Below the pieces are notes generated by a model that was not told the origin of the DNA, made no database searches, and was given only the letters and a program-made list of their open reading frames with translations. Shown in pieces: positions 26,848-35,712 of a stretch of DNA of 64,000 nt (positions are counted from its first letter, which is position 1; each line of letters opens with the position of its first letter). The stretch covers positions 3,244,501 through 3,308,500 of the forward strand of contig NZ_JBBOPI010000001.1 of NCBI RefSeq assembly GCF_038003525.1. The letters are read 5' to 3'. The DNA is from Solibacillus sp. FSL H8-0538 (GTDB lineage: Bacteria > Bacillota > Bacilli > Bacillales_A > Planococcaceae). The position numbers were made by a program, and so were the translations under genes.

Positions 26848-28125
26848 TTAAGAAATGTGGCTATTCGTTTTATGCTCTGCTCCCTGACGCTTTTCTCTAT
26901 ATAAAATCACTCCGATCAAGCCAATGATGGAGAAGAGAACTGGCGTGAAGAAACCATAGTAGTATCCCTCAACTAGACTACCTGAAGTAGATTGAAAATG
27001 ATCCAATATATAGCCAAAAATGATCGGCAGCAATACAGCACTTAGAAAGCCACCCGTATTTGCAAACCCCGATACAATGCCCGATTCCGTTAAAGGAAAA
27101 GATTGACGTACAGCTGCAAAAGTTAATGCACTGGCCCCATATCCAAAGCCAATGATAAAGAAAAGTATTATTAGCAAAAAGAGTGACGGATACCCTTTAA
27201 ATAATACGAAAGTAAACCACCCCACTAAAACAGTGATTTGAACGACAATATATGGCCTTTTAATTGTTTCTAACCGACTTGAAATCCAACTAGCTAGAGG
27301 TGCTCCAATAAGTGCCCCGATAAGACCGATCATAATCAGCTGGCTTGCATCTGAACGGGTCGTTTCATACATCTTCATCCCATATGGTACTGCCCACGAA
27401 CTGATAAACCCTACATATCCGCCGACAACCCCAAAATGGCAAAAGAATAACGCCCATGCTTGCCGATTTGAAAATATTCTTCGTAATAATACGGATGTTT
27501 TTTCACGTCGTACTTCTTCTATTATAATTATCGGTTCTTCCACAAAGATTCGTTTTGTTTTTTTTACAAGGACAAAATACAAGAGAACGCCACATATACA
27601 TAATAGTAGTCCCGCTGAGAAAAATGTTGCCCTCCAACCAAATAACTGGATCCAAGTAGAGAAAGGGACCGTCGCCAATAAGAAACCAAGACTTCCTGTC
27701 ATACCCGCCAGACCAATTAATCGAACAAATTCCCTTGTATGAAACCATTGAGCCAAAATTAGCACCATATTAACCCATATGGTGGCATCCCCTATACCCG
27801 TTAGTATTCTGGCAAAAAACAGGACGAATTCATGTGTACCAAGACTATAAATGATTGTACCTAAACCTGTAAGTGTGGCACCAATAATTAGAAAAAAGTT
27901 GGGGCCAAAACGATCCGCCAAAATCCCCATCGGAATTTGCAAAATGGTGTATACAAAAAATTGTATACTCGTCAATAATCCAATCGTTGATGCTGTTACT
28001 TGAAAATCCCTCATCAATTGGTCTGTAATCAATCCTGGAGCAGTTCGTTGACTCGCCATTAACAAATAAGTAAATAATACAGAAACAAATACAACCCATC
28101 TGTATTTGCTATTTTGTTTGTCCAA
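26848..28125 (-). CDS. MFS transporter
   Basis: This major facilitator superfamily protein has 425 residues and twelve predicted membrane helices. The loop 2-3 signature GILADRFGPN lies near residue 67, and a RILTGIGDA stretch follows in helix 4. A charged central loop (KKTKRIFVEEPIIIIEEVRREK) separates the two six-helix halves. The pattern resembles the sugar-phosphate/anion:cation symporter and oxalate-formate branches, but no substrate can be named. It is single-gene and followed by R4 copy C, which brings a terminator. The 195 bases before the R3 repeat upstream show nothing further. Confidence 0.88.
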   Translation of the reverse strand: MDKQNSKYRWVVFVSVLFTYLLMASQRTAPGLITDQLMRDFQVTASTIGLLTSIQFFVYTILQIPMGILADRFGPNFFLIIGATLTGLGTIIYSLGTHEFVLFFARILTGIGDATIWVNMVLILAQWFHTREFVRLIGLAGMTGSLGFLLATVPFSTWIQLFGWRATFFSAGLLLCICGVLLYFVLVKKTKRIFVEEPIIIIEEVRREKTSVLLRRIFSNRQAWALFFCHFGVVGGYVGFISSWAVPYGMKMYETTRSDASQLIMIGLIGALIGAPLASWISSRLETIKRPYIVVQITVLVGWFTFVLFKGYPSLFLLIILFFIIGFGYGASALTFAAVRQSFPLTESGIVSGFANTGGFLSAVLLPIIFGYILDHFQSTSGSLVEGYYYGFFTPVLFSIIGLIGVILYREKRQGAEHKTNSHIS

Positions 28126-28320
28126 AGATTTCTACTCCCATTAGCTTTTATTCTATATATATGAATTTCATGTAACAATAAAAACCTGTTTGCCAAAGTA
28201 GTTTTATGATTTGAGTTGGGTCGGAAAAACTTTTGTCCGGTGAAATCCATCATTTTAACTACCGATGAAGTAATATTAGTGAGTCAATACGTTAGTTTCG
28301 AAATTCTTCAACTTATTTTC

Positions 28321-28602
28321 TGGCTCTACACCAAAATCTGAACTTGACAGCACATTCCACTCCAGACGGTCGCTTTCCGCGGGCGTGGCTTGAGCCTCCT
28401 CGGGCCAACACGATGTTGGTCACGAAGGCGTTGCCACAGGACGTGGCGTTCTTAGCCTTCGTTCCTAAACGCGTCGTGCGGGGTCTCAAGGCTCACGCTT
28501 TTGCCGCAGGAAGCTTTGCTCTGTAGCGAAAGGCGAATGCCGTCAGCTACACTCGCCGCCTTCCATTCCATGTGCTTATAAAGTTGTACACTTTCTTTTA
28601 AA
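28321..28602 (-). repeat. R3 dispersed repeat, copy c (expanded core)
   Basis: Both AT-rich flanks match copy a closely. The core is larger than in copy a: one insertion lies between CGAGGAGGCTCAAGCC and GAGACCCCGCACGA and contains its own GGCCAACA/TGTTGG hairpin; a second extension lies near the left flank. An open frame of 60 codons across it is an artefact of GC-rich sequence. Confidence 0.8.
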
Positions 28603-28661
28603 GTAAAGCACATGTTTTGGTAAATACCTTATTTTCTTCATGTTTCAATACCCTCAACAAC

Positions 28662-28790
28662 AAAAAAACGAATTCTTTTTTTAGAATTCTTTCTTTAAAT
28701 TTATTAGACTAACTCCAACCAAGCAACAGCTTCACAATGTGTAGAGTGTATGTGGTAACATATGTGGTGCTGGTGGGTTCAATACCGCAT
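28662..28790 (-). repeat. R4 relic of an RlmCD-like 3' end, copy A
   Basis: On the minus strand the last codons read HCEAVAWLELV then TAA, almost identical to the RlmCD C-terminus. A GAATTCT/AGAATTC hairpin with T7 follows, so the relic carries a working-looking terminator. Upstream, the 25-base spacing between CCA and GTGAA is shared with the other relics and is four bases longer than in rlmCD. It lies immediately after the dihydrouridine synthase gene and may serve as its terminator. Confidence 0.7.
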
Positions 28791-28846
28791 TCATTCCTGC
28801 CAATTTATTGCTTAATAAGCTCTAACTTTTTTGCGGTTACATCATT

Positions 28847-29827
28847 CTACCGTCCGTCATCAATCAACATTGTTGCTTCAAAATTATCAAGCAATGTACG
28901 TACTTCATCCGTTGATTTCGTGTTCATCAATTGATTTCTTAATTCACTTGCCCCACGGAATCCTTTGACATATATTTTGAAGAAGCGATGAAGTGCTGTA
29001 ACTGAACGTGGCAATTCTTCAGAGTATTTGTCTTGAAGATCAAGTTGCAGTCTCAAAAGATCAAGGTATTCCGCACTGCTATGCTCTTTCGGCTCTTTTT
29101 CAAAGGCAAACGGATTTTTAAAAATACCGCGCCCTATCATCACGCCATCAATACCATATTGTTCAGCAAGCTGCAGCCCAGTTTGACGATCAGGAATGTC
29201 ACCATTGATTGTTAATAGCGTATTTGGTGCAATTTCATCACGCAATTTCTTAATTTCCGGAATAAGCTCCCAGTGCGCATCTACTTGACTCATTTCTTTT
29301 CTTGTACGTAAATGAATAGAAAGGTTCGCTATATCTTGTTTCAAAATATGCGTTAGCCACTCTTTCCACTCGTCGACGTCCTTATAGCCAAGTCGAGTTT
29401 TTACACTGACAGGTAGTCCTCCCGCTTTTGCTGCTTGAATAAGTTCTGCCGCAACTTCAGGATGTAGAATAAGGCCGCTACCTTTCCCTCTCGTTGCTAC
29501 ATTCGGTACAGGACATCCCATATTAATATCCACGCCTTTAAAGCCTAGCTCTGCCATCCCGATACTCATTTCACGGAAATATTCTGGATTGTCCCCCCAA
29601 ATATGTGCAACCATTGGCTGTTCATCTTCTGTAAAAAGCAAACGTCCTCGCACACTTTTCCGCCCCTCTGGATGACAATAGCTATCCGAGTTTGTAAACT
29701 CCGTGAAAAATACATCTGGTCTACCTGCTTTACTTACGACATGACGAAACACAACGTCCGTCACATCTTCCATTGGTGCAAGTACAAAAAATGGTTTCGG
29801 TAAATCGTTCCAAAAATTTTCTTTCAT
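28847..29827 (-). CDS. tRNA-dihydrouridine synthase
   Basis: This FMN-dependent enzyme reduces specific uridines in tRNA. It starts [23 protein letters not shown] and has the catalytic-cysteine motif [12 protein letters not shown] near residue 95-106. A TIM-barrel FMN site is indicated by [12 protein letters not shown] near 135 and [13 protein letters not shown] near 225. It resembles the B. subtilis YfjN branch more than DusB next to lysS. I use the ATG that matches the YfjN start; a TTG four codons earlier is possible. In B. subtilis a second RlmCD-like methyltransferase gene lies beside yfjN, which may bear on the R4 relic directly after this gene. Confidence 0.9.
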   Translation of the reverse strand: MKENFWNDLPKPFFVLAPMEDVTDVVFRHVVSKAGRPDVFFTEFTNSDSYCHPEGRKSVRGRLLFTEDEQPMVAHIWGDNPEYFREMSIGMAELGFKGVDINMGCPVPNVATRGKGSGLILHPEVAAELIQAAKAGGLPVSVKTRLGYKDVDEWKEWLTHILKQDIANLSIHLRTRKEMSQVDAHWELIPEIKKLRDEIAPNTLLTINGDIPDRQTGLQLAEQYGIDGVMIGRGIFKNPFAFEKEPKEHSSAEYLDLLRLQLDLQDKYSEELPRSVTALHRFFKIYVKGFRGASELRNQLMNTKSTDEVRTLLDNFEATMLIDDGR

Positions 29828-30034
29828 TTTTAAATTCAAATCCTCTCACTATGGATACAACTTCAAACTCTCGATCAAAAAAATATAAATCCAAATGTTC
29901 CACTTCTTTTACACTTATATCATGCTTAATAACTTATTATCAAACACAAGTACCTTTATAAGTTGTAAAAACTATTGTGAAAATCAGCAATGTTTATTTT
30001 AACGAAAATCGATCCTGAATGGTATTTTTATAAA

Positions 30035-30135
30035 CAAAAAAGCAGATGGTATAGATTTTTTCTATACCCACTGCTTTTCTATTATACTAACTCCAACCAA
30101 GCCACCGCTTCACAATGTGGTGAGTGCTGATGGTG
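30035..30135 (-). repeat. R4 relic of an RlmCD-like 3' end, copy B, with terminator
   Basis: The minus strand reads HCEAVAWLELV then TAA, exactly as in copy A. A long AAAGCAG-GGTATAG / CTATACC-CTGCTTT hairpin with T6 follows, a strong terminator. The first DUF262 gene ends about 90 bases upstream. The remaining gap from here to 29828 has no gene I can support. Confidence 0.7.
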
Positions 30136-30221
30136 GTGCAAAATTTAAAAATGGATGTAGTAGAGTCACCTAATAAAAAAATATATTGCTTGGACAATAA
30201 AACGAAATTTATATACCATAA

Positions 30222-32018
30222 TTACTTTGAAAGTTCATTACTTAAGATATTAAACATTTCATCCTTATGTTTTTCTGAAACTTCCTGATCCCATTTGCCA
30301 CCATTTAAAATCATCATTTGATCCATGATTTTTAACTTAAGACTTTGCTGTATAACACTAGAATACGAATTTACTTTTGAATTTGGTAGTAAGTTTGAGA
30401 ACTTCGAATTTCCAGAAACCGTAATCAAAGCCAAATTCCCAAAAGCATTCAAATCATTTTGTCCCCATTTTAAAGTTCGTTCTCCTTCTACCGGATTCTG
30501 TGGGTGAAAATGTTCGATAGAATTTCTAAATTGAAATTGCCAGTCATCTTTGAATGGTGAAATTATTAGCTTTTTTTTATACGAATAGCCATCTCTATAT
30601 AGAACATAATCTAAATAAGTAAACACAATTCGCTCAAAATTAAATCCACTTGCACTTTCATACTTAGATGATTTTATTTTATCTTTACAGTACTTCTCTA
30701 ATATTTCAATTAGATTACTACCCTTATCATCCATTACATCTTTTAATGCCAATGAAATCCAATGCATCGTTTTTGGTGAAGTGTACGTAATACGTAAGCA
30801 AGATTGTAAGGTTCTTAGGTGCTTATTTTTATTATCTTCTCCATTAAAAGTCCCAACATAGGTAGGTCTCCAACTCCGATTTCCATCTTTATAGGATTTA
30901 AGCCGTTGCAACGACCATTTCCCCTGTTCTTTATAGTCTTTTACAAATTCCCTCTTAATAATAAATCGGTCAAATAAGACCCTACATTTTAATAAACTAA
31001 ATAAAAAGTGTTTGGAATTCTCTTCACTATCCCAGTTATTTCTTAGGTTCACTAGAAAATTCTTATCATCCAGCATAGACTCGTCTTCCGCATCTTTTGA
31101 AATTACCTTATTTACTTGTAAAATAAAATTAGGAAATGAGATAATCGATTCAAATCGCTCATTTTCTTCAAATGTCTGTGAATCTTCGTTTTTGGTAAGT
31201 TTACCATCAGTTAGAATTTCCAACAATGTCTTGGTACCTTCAGTTGTTAAATCCGCTTGTTTAGTAAGCATTTTATCCCGAGCTTTGTCAAAGGTATCAA
31301 TTTGTAAATCCAACATAGTCCAATCTCTTAAAAAAAGTTCAGCTCTCGTTTTTAAATCAAAATTCATTTGTATATAGCTGTCCATGTTAGCGCAAGCATC
31401 CCAAATAAGTGAGCCAGCTTTCTTATCCTCTTTTGTTTTCAACTTACTTAATAACTTGGCTTTGGCTATTTCATGAAACTCTAGCTGTTCTCCACGAGTA
31501 TTCATAATTTCAAAATAATGATTTAAATCTATATCTTGCGGAACTTGTATTCGAATTAATTGTACGTTAGACAGTTTTTGCTTGAAGCTACTCGGATCAA
31601 TCTTACTACTATTAAAGTAATCTTTAATAATATCAAAACCGCGCATCAGCTCTTCCGATTGCAATTCTTCTAGTACATTATTCATTTCTTCTGTTCCGAT
31701 AATTGAAAGTGTTCGATTTGATTTTTCTCTAGCCTCAAAATATAATGAATCTTTTAATATATTTATCTCTAAATATTTTTCTAATAAATACAAGGTAGTA
31801 AGGCGCTGCTGTCCATCAATTACTTCATAAATATCCGTATCTTTTTGATTAACAATTAAAGTTCCTAAAAAATAACTGTCATTTGATGTATATATATCAT
31901 CAATTAATTGTTGAATATGCGTTTCTTCCCAGGCATAATTTCTCTGATATATAGGAATTGTATACTTTACATCACTAAATATCTTTTCTATTTGTAAAAT
32001 CTTTAATTTATCCTCCAT
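30222..32018 (-). CDS. DUF262 and DUF1524 domain protein (GmrSD/SspE-like)
   Basis: The N-terminal DUF262 domain has IPIYQRNYAWEE near residues 21-32 and the ParB-like nucleotide-binding signature YEVIDGQQRLTTLYLL near 64-79. The C-terminus has a DUF1524-type HNH-like nuclease region: IEHFHPQNP at 501-509 and FGNLALITVSGNSKFSN near 526-542. This two-domain order is that of type IV modification-dependent restriction enzymes such as GmrSD fusions. The middle 300 residues are helical. Its ATG is three bases after the stop of the upstream DUF262 gene, so the two are translationally coupled. A defence function is inferred, and the modified-DNA target is unknown. Confidence 0.85.
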   Translation of the reverse strand: MEDKLKILQIEKIFSDVKYTIPIYQRNYAWEETHIQQLIDDIYTSNDSYFLGTLIVNQKDTDIYEVIDGQQRLTTLYLLEKYLEINILKDSLYFEAREKSNRTLSIIGTEEMNNVLEELQSEELMRGFDIIKDYFNSSKIDPSSFKQKLSNVQLIRIQVPQDIDLNHYFEIMNTRGEQLEFHEIAKAKLLSKLKTKEDKKAGSLIWDACANMDSYIQMNFDLKTRAELFLRDWTMLDLQIDTFDKARDKMLTKQADLTTEGTKTLLEILTDGKLTKNEDSQTFEENERFESIISFPNFILQVNKVISKDAEDESMLDDKNFLVNLRNNWDSEENSKHFLFSLLKCRVLFDRFIIKREFVKDYKEQGKWSLQRLKSYKDGNRSWRPTYVGTFNGEDNKNKHLRTLQSCLRITYTSPKTMHWISLALKDVMDDKGSNLIEILEKYCKDKIKSSKYESASGFNFERIVFTYLDYVLYRDGYSYKKKLIISPFKDDWQFQFRNSIEHFHPQNPVEGERTLKWGQNDLNAFGNLALITVSGNSKFSNLLPNSKVNSYSSVIQQSLKLKIMDQMMILNGGKWDQEVSEKHKDEMFNILSNELSK

Positions 32019-32021
32019 GTT

Positions 32022-33326
32022 CTACCACCCATTTATCCTTTGTAATCGATTCCATACTTTTGCATATTTTTCTTTATCAATTACCCTCGTCACGTCTACT
32101 CGTTCAAATATAATGAAATTTAATTCATCTGGTTCTTGCATCTCACTTATTTTAGTGAAGAGATCCATGTCATAGTTAATTCTTTCGTGATATCCAATAG
32201 CATATTTATTTGTAGATTCTGGATATACAGATTTCATTATTACTCTAAGTGAATAACACCAAGTATATATTTGATTTAACACTGTATCCGTTAATTCAGC
32301 TTCACCAAATCTATCTGCAAAAAACAACAGTGTATTTTCATAAAGTTGCTTTATGTACATGTCCCCAGACCGCTTATCAGGAATTTCATCTGAGTCTTTA
32401 TGAAAATCAAAAATTCTTTTTTGAATCTTCTCAAGTAAACTAGCGTAATGAAGTGTATATGCAAAAAACCTTCTCCCTGCAATGACCGGTTGGATTAATT
32501 GAAATTGGTTCAACGTTTTCGTCGCAAATATTTCCATACTTCCATTACTATTCATTTGTTCTACGTAAAGATTCGTTGCTTTATGATAAACTGCATAATT
32601 GTAAATATAGTTGTTTTTTACACCTTTGAATGCTGCGATTTTCTTACTTGAGTAATCTAAACCGTCTTTCCATTTATACCATTGTGTTAATGGATAGAGG
32701 TACAACTTAAATAACTCTTCCAACTTTTGTTGGTTTTTATTTTCCCACTCGTTAATAGCCTTTATTTTTAAACCTTCATCAGCAGTATTCATCTCTCTTA
32801 AATGATAGGACTTTAGTAAATCGTGTGGCGCTAATTCTTTACCTCGTGAATTTTGTGAATCAAAAAATTGAAAGGCTTCTTGTTCCTCATCTGTTACGAT
32901 TTTTACGATTGAACATTTTTGAAGCAGATACGACATGTAATCTGTGCGTTCATTTTCTTGCAAATCGGCAACTTTTCTAAAAAGGATGTCTAAGTTATGC
33001 AAAATTGCATTTGTTGAAAGCGAACTATACCGTTCATTGAGCAAGCCTTTTTCCTTCTCGTCAAGACAATAAAGTAAAATCGATAATGTTGTGAGACGTT
33101 GTTGCCCATCCACAATATAATAAGTTTCACCCTCCTTATGGAGGATAACTGATCCTAGTCTATATTCTTCAAGTCCCTGACAATACGCATTATAAGTATC
33201 CATAAACAACGTATTGGTTGAAGCTATACTCCAACTATAAGGCCTTTGATACTCTGGAATAGCTAACTTTAAACTAAATAATTCTTTTGCAGTAACAATT
33301 GATAATTCATTTTGAATCAACCCCAT
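32022..33326 (-). CDS. DUF262 domain protein without nuclease domain
   Basis: This protein has the DUF262 hallmarks IPEYQRPYSW at 23-32 and YYIVDGQQRLTTLSILL near 68-84, plus DSQNSRGKELAPHDLLKSYH near 156-175. No HNH or DUF1524 motif is visible in its 434 residues, unlike the partner downstream. It may be the regulatory or nucleotide-hydrolysing half of a two-protein system. It is the first gene of the pair. Both genes are more AT-rich than the neighbouring rlmCD and carry no link to core pathways, which suggests horizontal acquisition. DUF262 alone cannot tell restriction from other roles. Confidence 0.83.
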   Translation of the reverse strand: MGLIQNELSIVTAKELFSLKLAIPEYQRPYSWSIASTNTLFMDTYNAYCQGLEEYRLGSVILHKEGETYYIVDGQQRLTTLSILLYCLDEKEKGLLNERYSSLSTNAILHNLDILFRKVADLQENERTDYMSYLLQKCSIVKIVTDEEQEAFQFFDSQNSRGKELAPHDLLKSYHLREMNTADEGLKIKAINEWENKNQQKLEELFKLYLYPLTQWYKWKDGLDYSSKKIAAFKGVKNNYIYNYAVYHKATNLYVEQMNSNGSMEIFATKTLNQFQLIQPVIAGRRFFAYTLHYASLLEKIQKRIFDFHKDSDEIPDKRSGDMYIKQLYENTLLFFADRFGEAELTDTVLNQIYTWCYSLRVIMKSVYPESTNKYAIGYHERINYDMDLFTKISEMQEPDELNFIIFERVDVTRVIDKEKYAKVWNRLQRINGW

Positions 33327-33518
33327 ATTTTCACCCTTTTACTCATTTAAAGTATTTGGCATAGCACGACATTACTATCTATATTTACATTTCAAATTGC
33401 AATAGATTAACAAAACTCAATTAAAATTTGTTGAATAAGATTCAACAAGGAATATTTTAGTATATCCACTTATAAATGTAACTATAATTCTCCTTTTTAT
33501 GTACCCCATAATACAAAT

Positions 33519-33553
33519 CGACCCATCTCATCAATTCCAGATAAGATGGGTCT
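33519..33553. terminator. Hairpin downstream of rlmCD
   Basis: GACCCATCT and AGATGGGTC, with an inner ATC/GAT pair, form a good stem. The T-rich side (TCATTTTATATT) lies on the plus strand; the minus-strand tail is GATTTGTATT, weaker. Confidence 0.6.
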
Positions 33554-33574
33554 CATTTTATATTGAAATAAATA

Positions 33575-34939
33575 TTATCCTAATTCCAACCACGCGACAG
33601 CTTCACAATGTGTCGTGTGCGGGAACATGTCTACCGGCTGCACTTCCTGCGTTTTATAACCGCCGTCCTCTAAAATACGTAGATCGCGGGCGAGTGTGCC
33701 TGGGTTACATGAGACGTAAACAACGCGTTTTGGTTTTTGTTCGATAATTGTATTTAGTAGTGCTTCATCACAGCCTTTACGCGGTGGGTCAACTACTAAA
33801 ACGTCTGCTTCTTTCCCTTCTGCGTACCAACGCGGGATGACTTCTTCTGCCGGTCCTGCCTCGAAATATGTGTTCGTAAAGCCGTTTAGTTCGGCGTTAC
33901 GTTTTGCATCTTCAATTGCTTGAGGTACAATTTCAACCCCCATGACTAGCTTTGCTTGTTGCGCTAGGAATAATGAAATCGAGCCAATGCCGCAATACGC
34001 ATCGATGACTGTTTCTGTACCTGTTAGCTGTGCATAATCAAGCGCTTGTTTATAAAGCACTTCTGTTTGCTCAGGGTTGACCTGATAAAACGAGCGCGCT
34101 GAAATTTCAAAGCGTACATTGCCAATTGTGTCTTCAATAGCATCCTTACCCCAAAGTGTCACTGTCTCGTTGCCAAAAATAACGTTTGTTTTGTCACCGT
34201 TGACGTTTTGCACGATTGACGTCACATTCGGTACAAGCTCGCGTATTTTCTCAACAGCCGCTTGTGCTTGTGGGAACTTACGTGATTTTGTGACGAGCAC
34301 GACCATCACTTCATTTGTTGCACGGCCTTTACGCACTACAACGTGACGTAGCATCCCTTGATGAGATTTTTCATTATACGTACGAATCCCTAGTGTAGCT
34401 AATTCATCCTTTAATTGACCCATAATCGCATCTGCTTCGCCTGTTTGAATTAAACAGCGCTCCATATCAACAATATTATGTGACTTTGTTTTGTAGAAAC
34501 CGGCAATTGCTTCCCCTGCTTCATTTTGTGCGAACGGGATTTGCGCTTTATTGCGGTAGTTCCACGGATTGTCCATACCTTTTACAGGAAGTACAGGTGC
34601 GTCGATTTTACCTAGACGTTTCATGACATTTGCCACCATGTTTTGCTTCCATTTTAACTGGCCCTCGTATGAAAGATGTTGTACTTGGCAGCCACCACAC
34701 TGAGAAAAATACACACATGGTGCTTCAACACGGTCTGACGATGGCTCAAGGATTTCCACTACTTTAGCGAAACCATAATTTTTCAATGTTTTTAAAACGT
34801 GGATTTCTACTGTTTCCCCTGGCAATGCGCCTTGGATAAATAACGGATAGCCATCTATTTTTGCGACTCCGTTTCCGTCATGTGTTAAATCCTCTATATA
34901 AACTGTTGTACGATCATTTTTAGTAATTGGTGCAGTCAT
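33575..34939 (-). CDS. rlmCD: 23S rRNA (uracil-5-)-methyltransferase RlmCD
   Basis: RlmCD methylates two uridines in 23S rRNA (U747 and U1939 in E. coli numbering). The N-terminal TRAM domain covers about residues 8-65. An iron-sulfur cysteine set CVYFSQCGGC lies near 75-84 with a fourth cysteine (MERCLIQ) near 162. The SAM-binding motif VIDAYCGIGSISLFLA is near 311, and the catalytic cysteine is in VSCNPGTLARD near 412. The last residues HCEAVAWLELG are the sequence echoed by the four R4 relics downstream. In B. subtilis rlmCD (yefA) lies close to dgkB, as here. Confidence 0.95.
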   Translation of the reverse strand: MTAPITKNDRTTVYIEDLTHDGNGVAKIDGYPLFIQGALPGETVEIHVLKTLKNYGFAKVVEILEPSSDRVEAPCVYFSQCGGCQVQHLSYEGQLKWKQNMVANVMKRLGKIDAPVLPVKGMDNPWNYRNKAQIPFAQNEAGEAIAGFYKTKSHNIVDMERCLIQTGEADAIMGQLKDELATLGIRTYNEKSHQGMLRHVVVRKGRATNEVMVVLVTKSRKFPQAQAAVEKIRELVPNVTSIVQNVNGDKTNVIFGNETVTLWGKDAIEDTIGNVRFEISARSFYQVNPEQTEVLYKQALDYAQLTGTETVIDAYCGIGSISLFLAQQAKLVMGVEIVPQAIEDAKRNAELNGFTNTYFEAGPAEEVIPRWYAEGKEADVLVVDPPRKGCDEALLNTIIEQKPKRVVYVSCNPGTLARDLRILEDGGYKTQEVQPVDMFPHTTHCEAVAWLELG

Positions 34940-35144
34940 TTTCCGTCCTCCATTTCAATTCTTCTATTGTAGCATGTGACCGGAAAAATGCATTAACTAA
35001 ACGTTTACCATTTACAATTTTGCTAAATTCCTTAAATTAAATTATTTCATCTTCCTACTATTTAAAATCATTCTTTCATATGATAATACGAGCAAACCTG
35101 CGGATTAACATTTTCCCAAATCATATGAAGGGTGTTGACTGGTA

Positions 35145-35519
35145 GTGGGTGCAAAATGGGTGAAAATTGCAGCTGTCTATTTCATCCTCGGAATTAGTTA
35201 TGGTTTGTTTATGCACTACACGATTCAACTTCAATGGGGGGCTACACACGCCCATATTAATGTAGTTGGATGGTTATCAACAGGACTTATTGGGGTCATT
35301 TATTCAGTGTACCGTGATGCGGGTAATAGTAAGCTAGGGAAATGGCATTTTTGGTTACACAATATTGGATTACCGTTTTTATTTTTAGGGATGATGTTTA
35401 TTCATATTGATGTGCCACGTTACATGATGGAAATTTGCGTATCTGGTGGCGGTATCGCATTCGCATTATCTGTGGTTTTCTTTATATTAAACGTATTCCA
35501 AAATGTAAAATCAACTTAG
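35145..35519 (+). CDS. Small membrane protein related to heme-copper oxidase subunit I
   Basis: The 124-residue protein has four hydrophobic helices. The stretch ATHAHINVVGWLSTGLIGVIY near residues 33-53, with two histidines ahead of a helix, resembles the heme-ligand helix of NorB/cytochrome oxidase subunit I. Stand-alone proteins of this kind occur in Bacillales and are often labelled cytochrome oxidase-like. It is far too short to be an oxidase. It starts at GTG with GAAGGGTG upstream and ends before a bidirectional terminator shared with the convergent cytochrome bd genes. The function is unknown. Confidence 0.65.
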   Translation: MGAKWVKIAAVYFILGISYGLFMHYTIQLQWGATHAHINVVGWLSTGLIGVIYSVYRDAGNSKLGKWHFWLHNIGLPFLFLGMMFIHIDVPRYMMEICVSGGGIAFALSVVFFILNVFQNVKST

Positions 35520-35564
35520 ATTAGGGTAATATAGGTTTGCTCTTTATGAGATGATCATTTGCAT

Positions 35565-35597
35565 GAAAAAGGTGCCCCTCGTTTGGGGCACCTTTTC
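35565..35597. terminator. Strong bidirectional terminator
   Basis: AAAAAGGTGCCCC and GGGGCACCTTTT form a GC-rich stem around a six-base loop with A and T runs on both sides. It separates the convergent small membrane gene and the cytochrome bd unit and overlaps the cydS stop. Confidence 0.9.
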
Positions 35598-35700
35598 ATT
35601 TCTTCTTTACTAACTTATCTAGTGGTGCAGTATAAAAAGCCACAATAATCGATAAAACAACTAAAATAAACGGGGCGATGAAGATGAGAAATGTCTTCAA
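35596..35700 (-). CDS. cydS: CydS-like small subunit of cytochrome bd oxidase, 34 aa
   Basis: A single-helix peptide, MKTFLIFIAPFILVVLSI followed by IVAFYTAPLDKLVKKK, is encoded 12 bases after cydB. It matches the form of Geobacillus CydS (MSTFLIMYAPMVVVALSV...): a short start, one membrane helix with a Pro near residue 10, and a charged tail. CydS binds alongside CydA helices in the bd oxidase structure. I start at the second TTG because GGAGGG is seven bases upstream; a TTG six bases earlier is too close. It is too short for routine gene calling. Confidence 0.75.
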   Translation of the reverse strand: MKTFLIFIAPFILVVLSIIVAFYTAPLDKLVKKK

Positions 35701-35712
35701 TGGCAATCCCTC

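Noticed and set aside
28344-28526. Plus-strand GC-rich frame of 60 codons
   Set aside because: It lies wholly inside R3 copy c and is explained by that repeat's GC-rich palindromes; no ribosome binding site.
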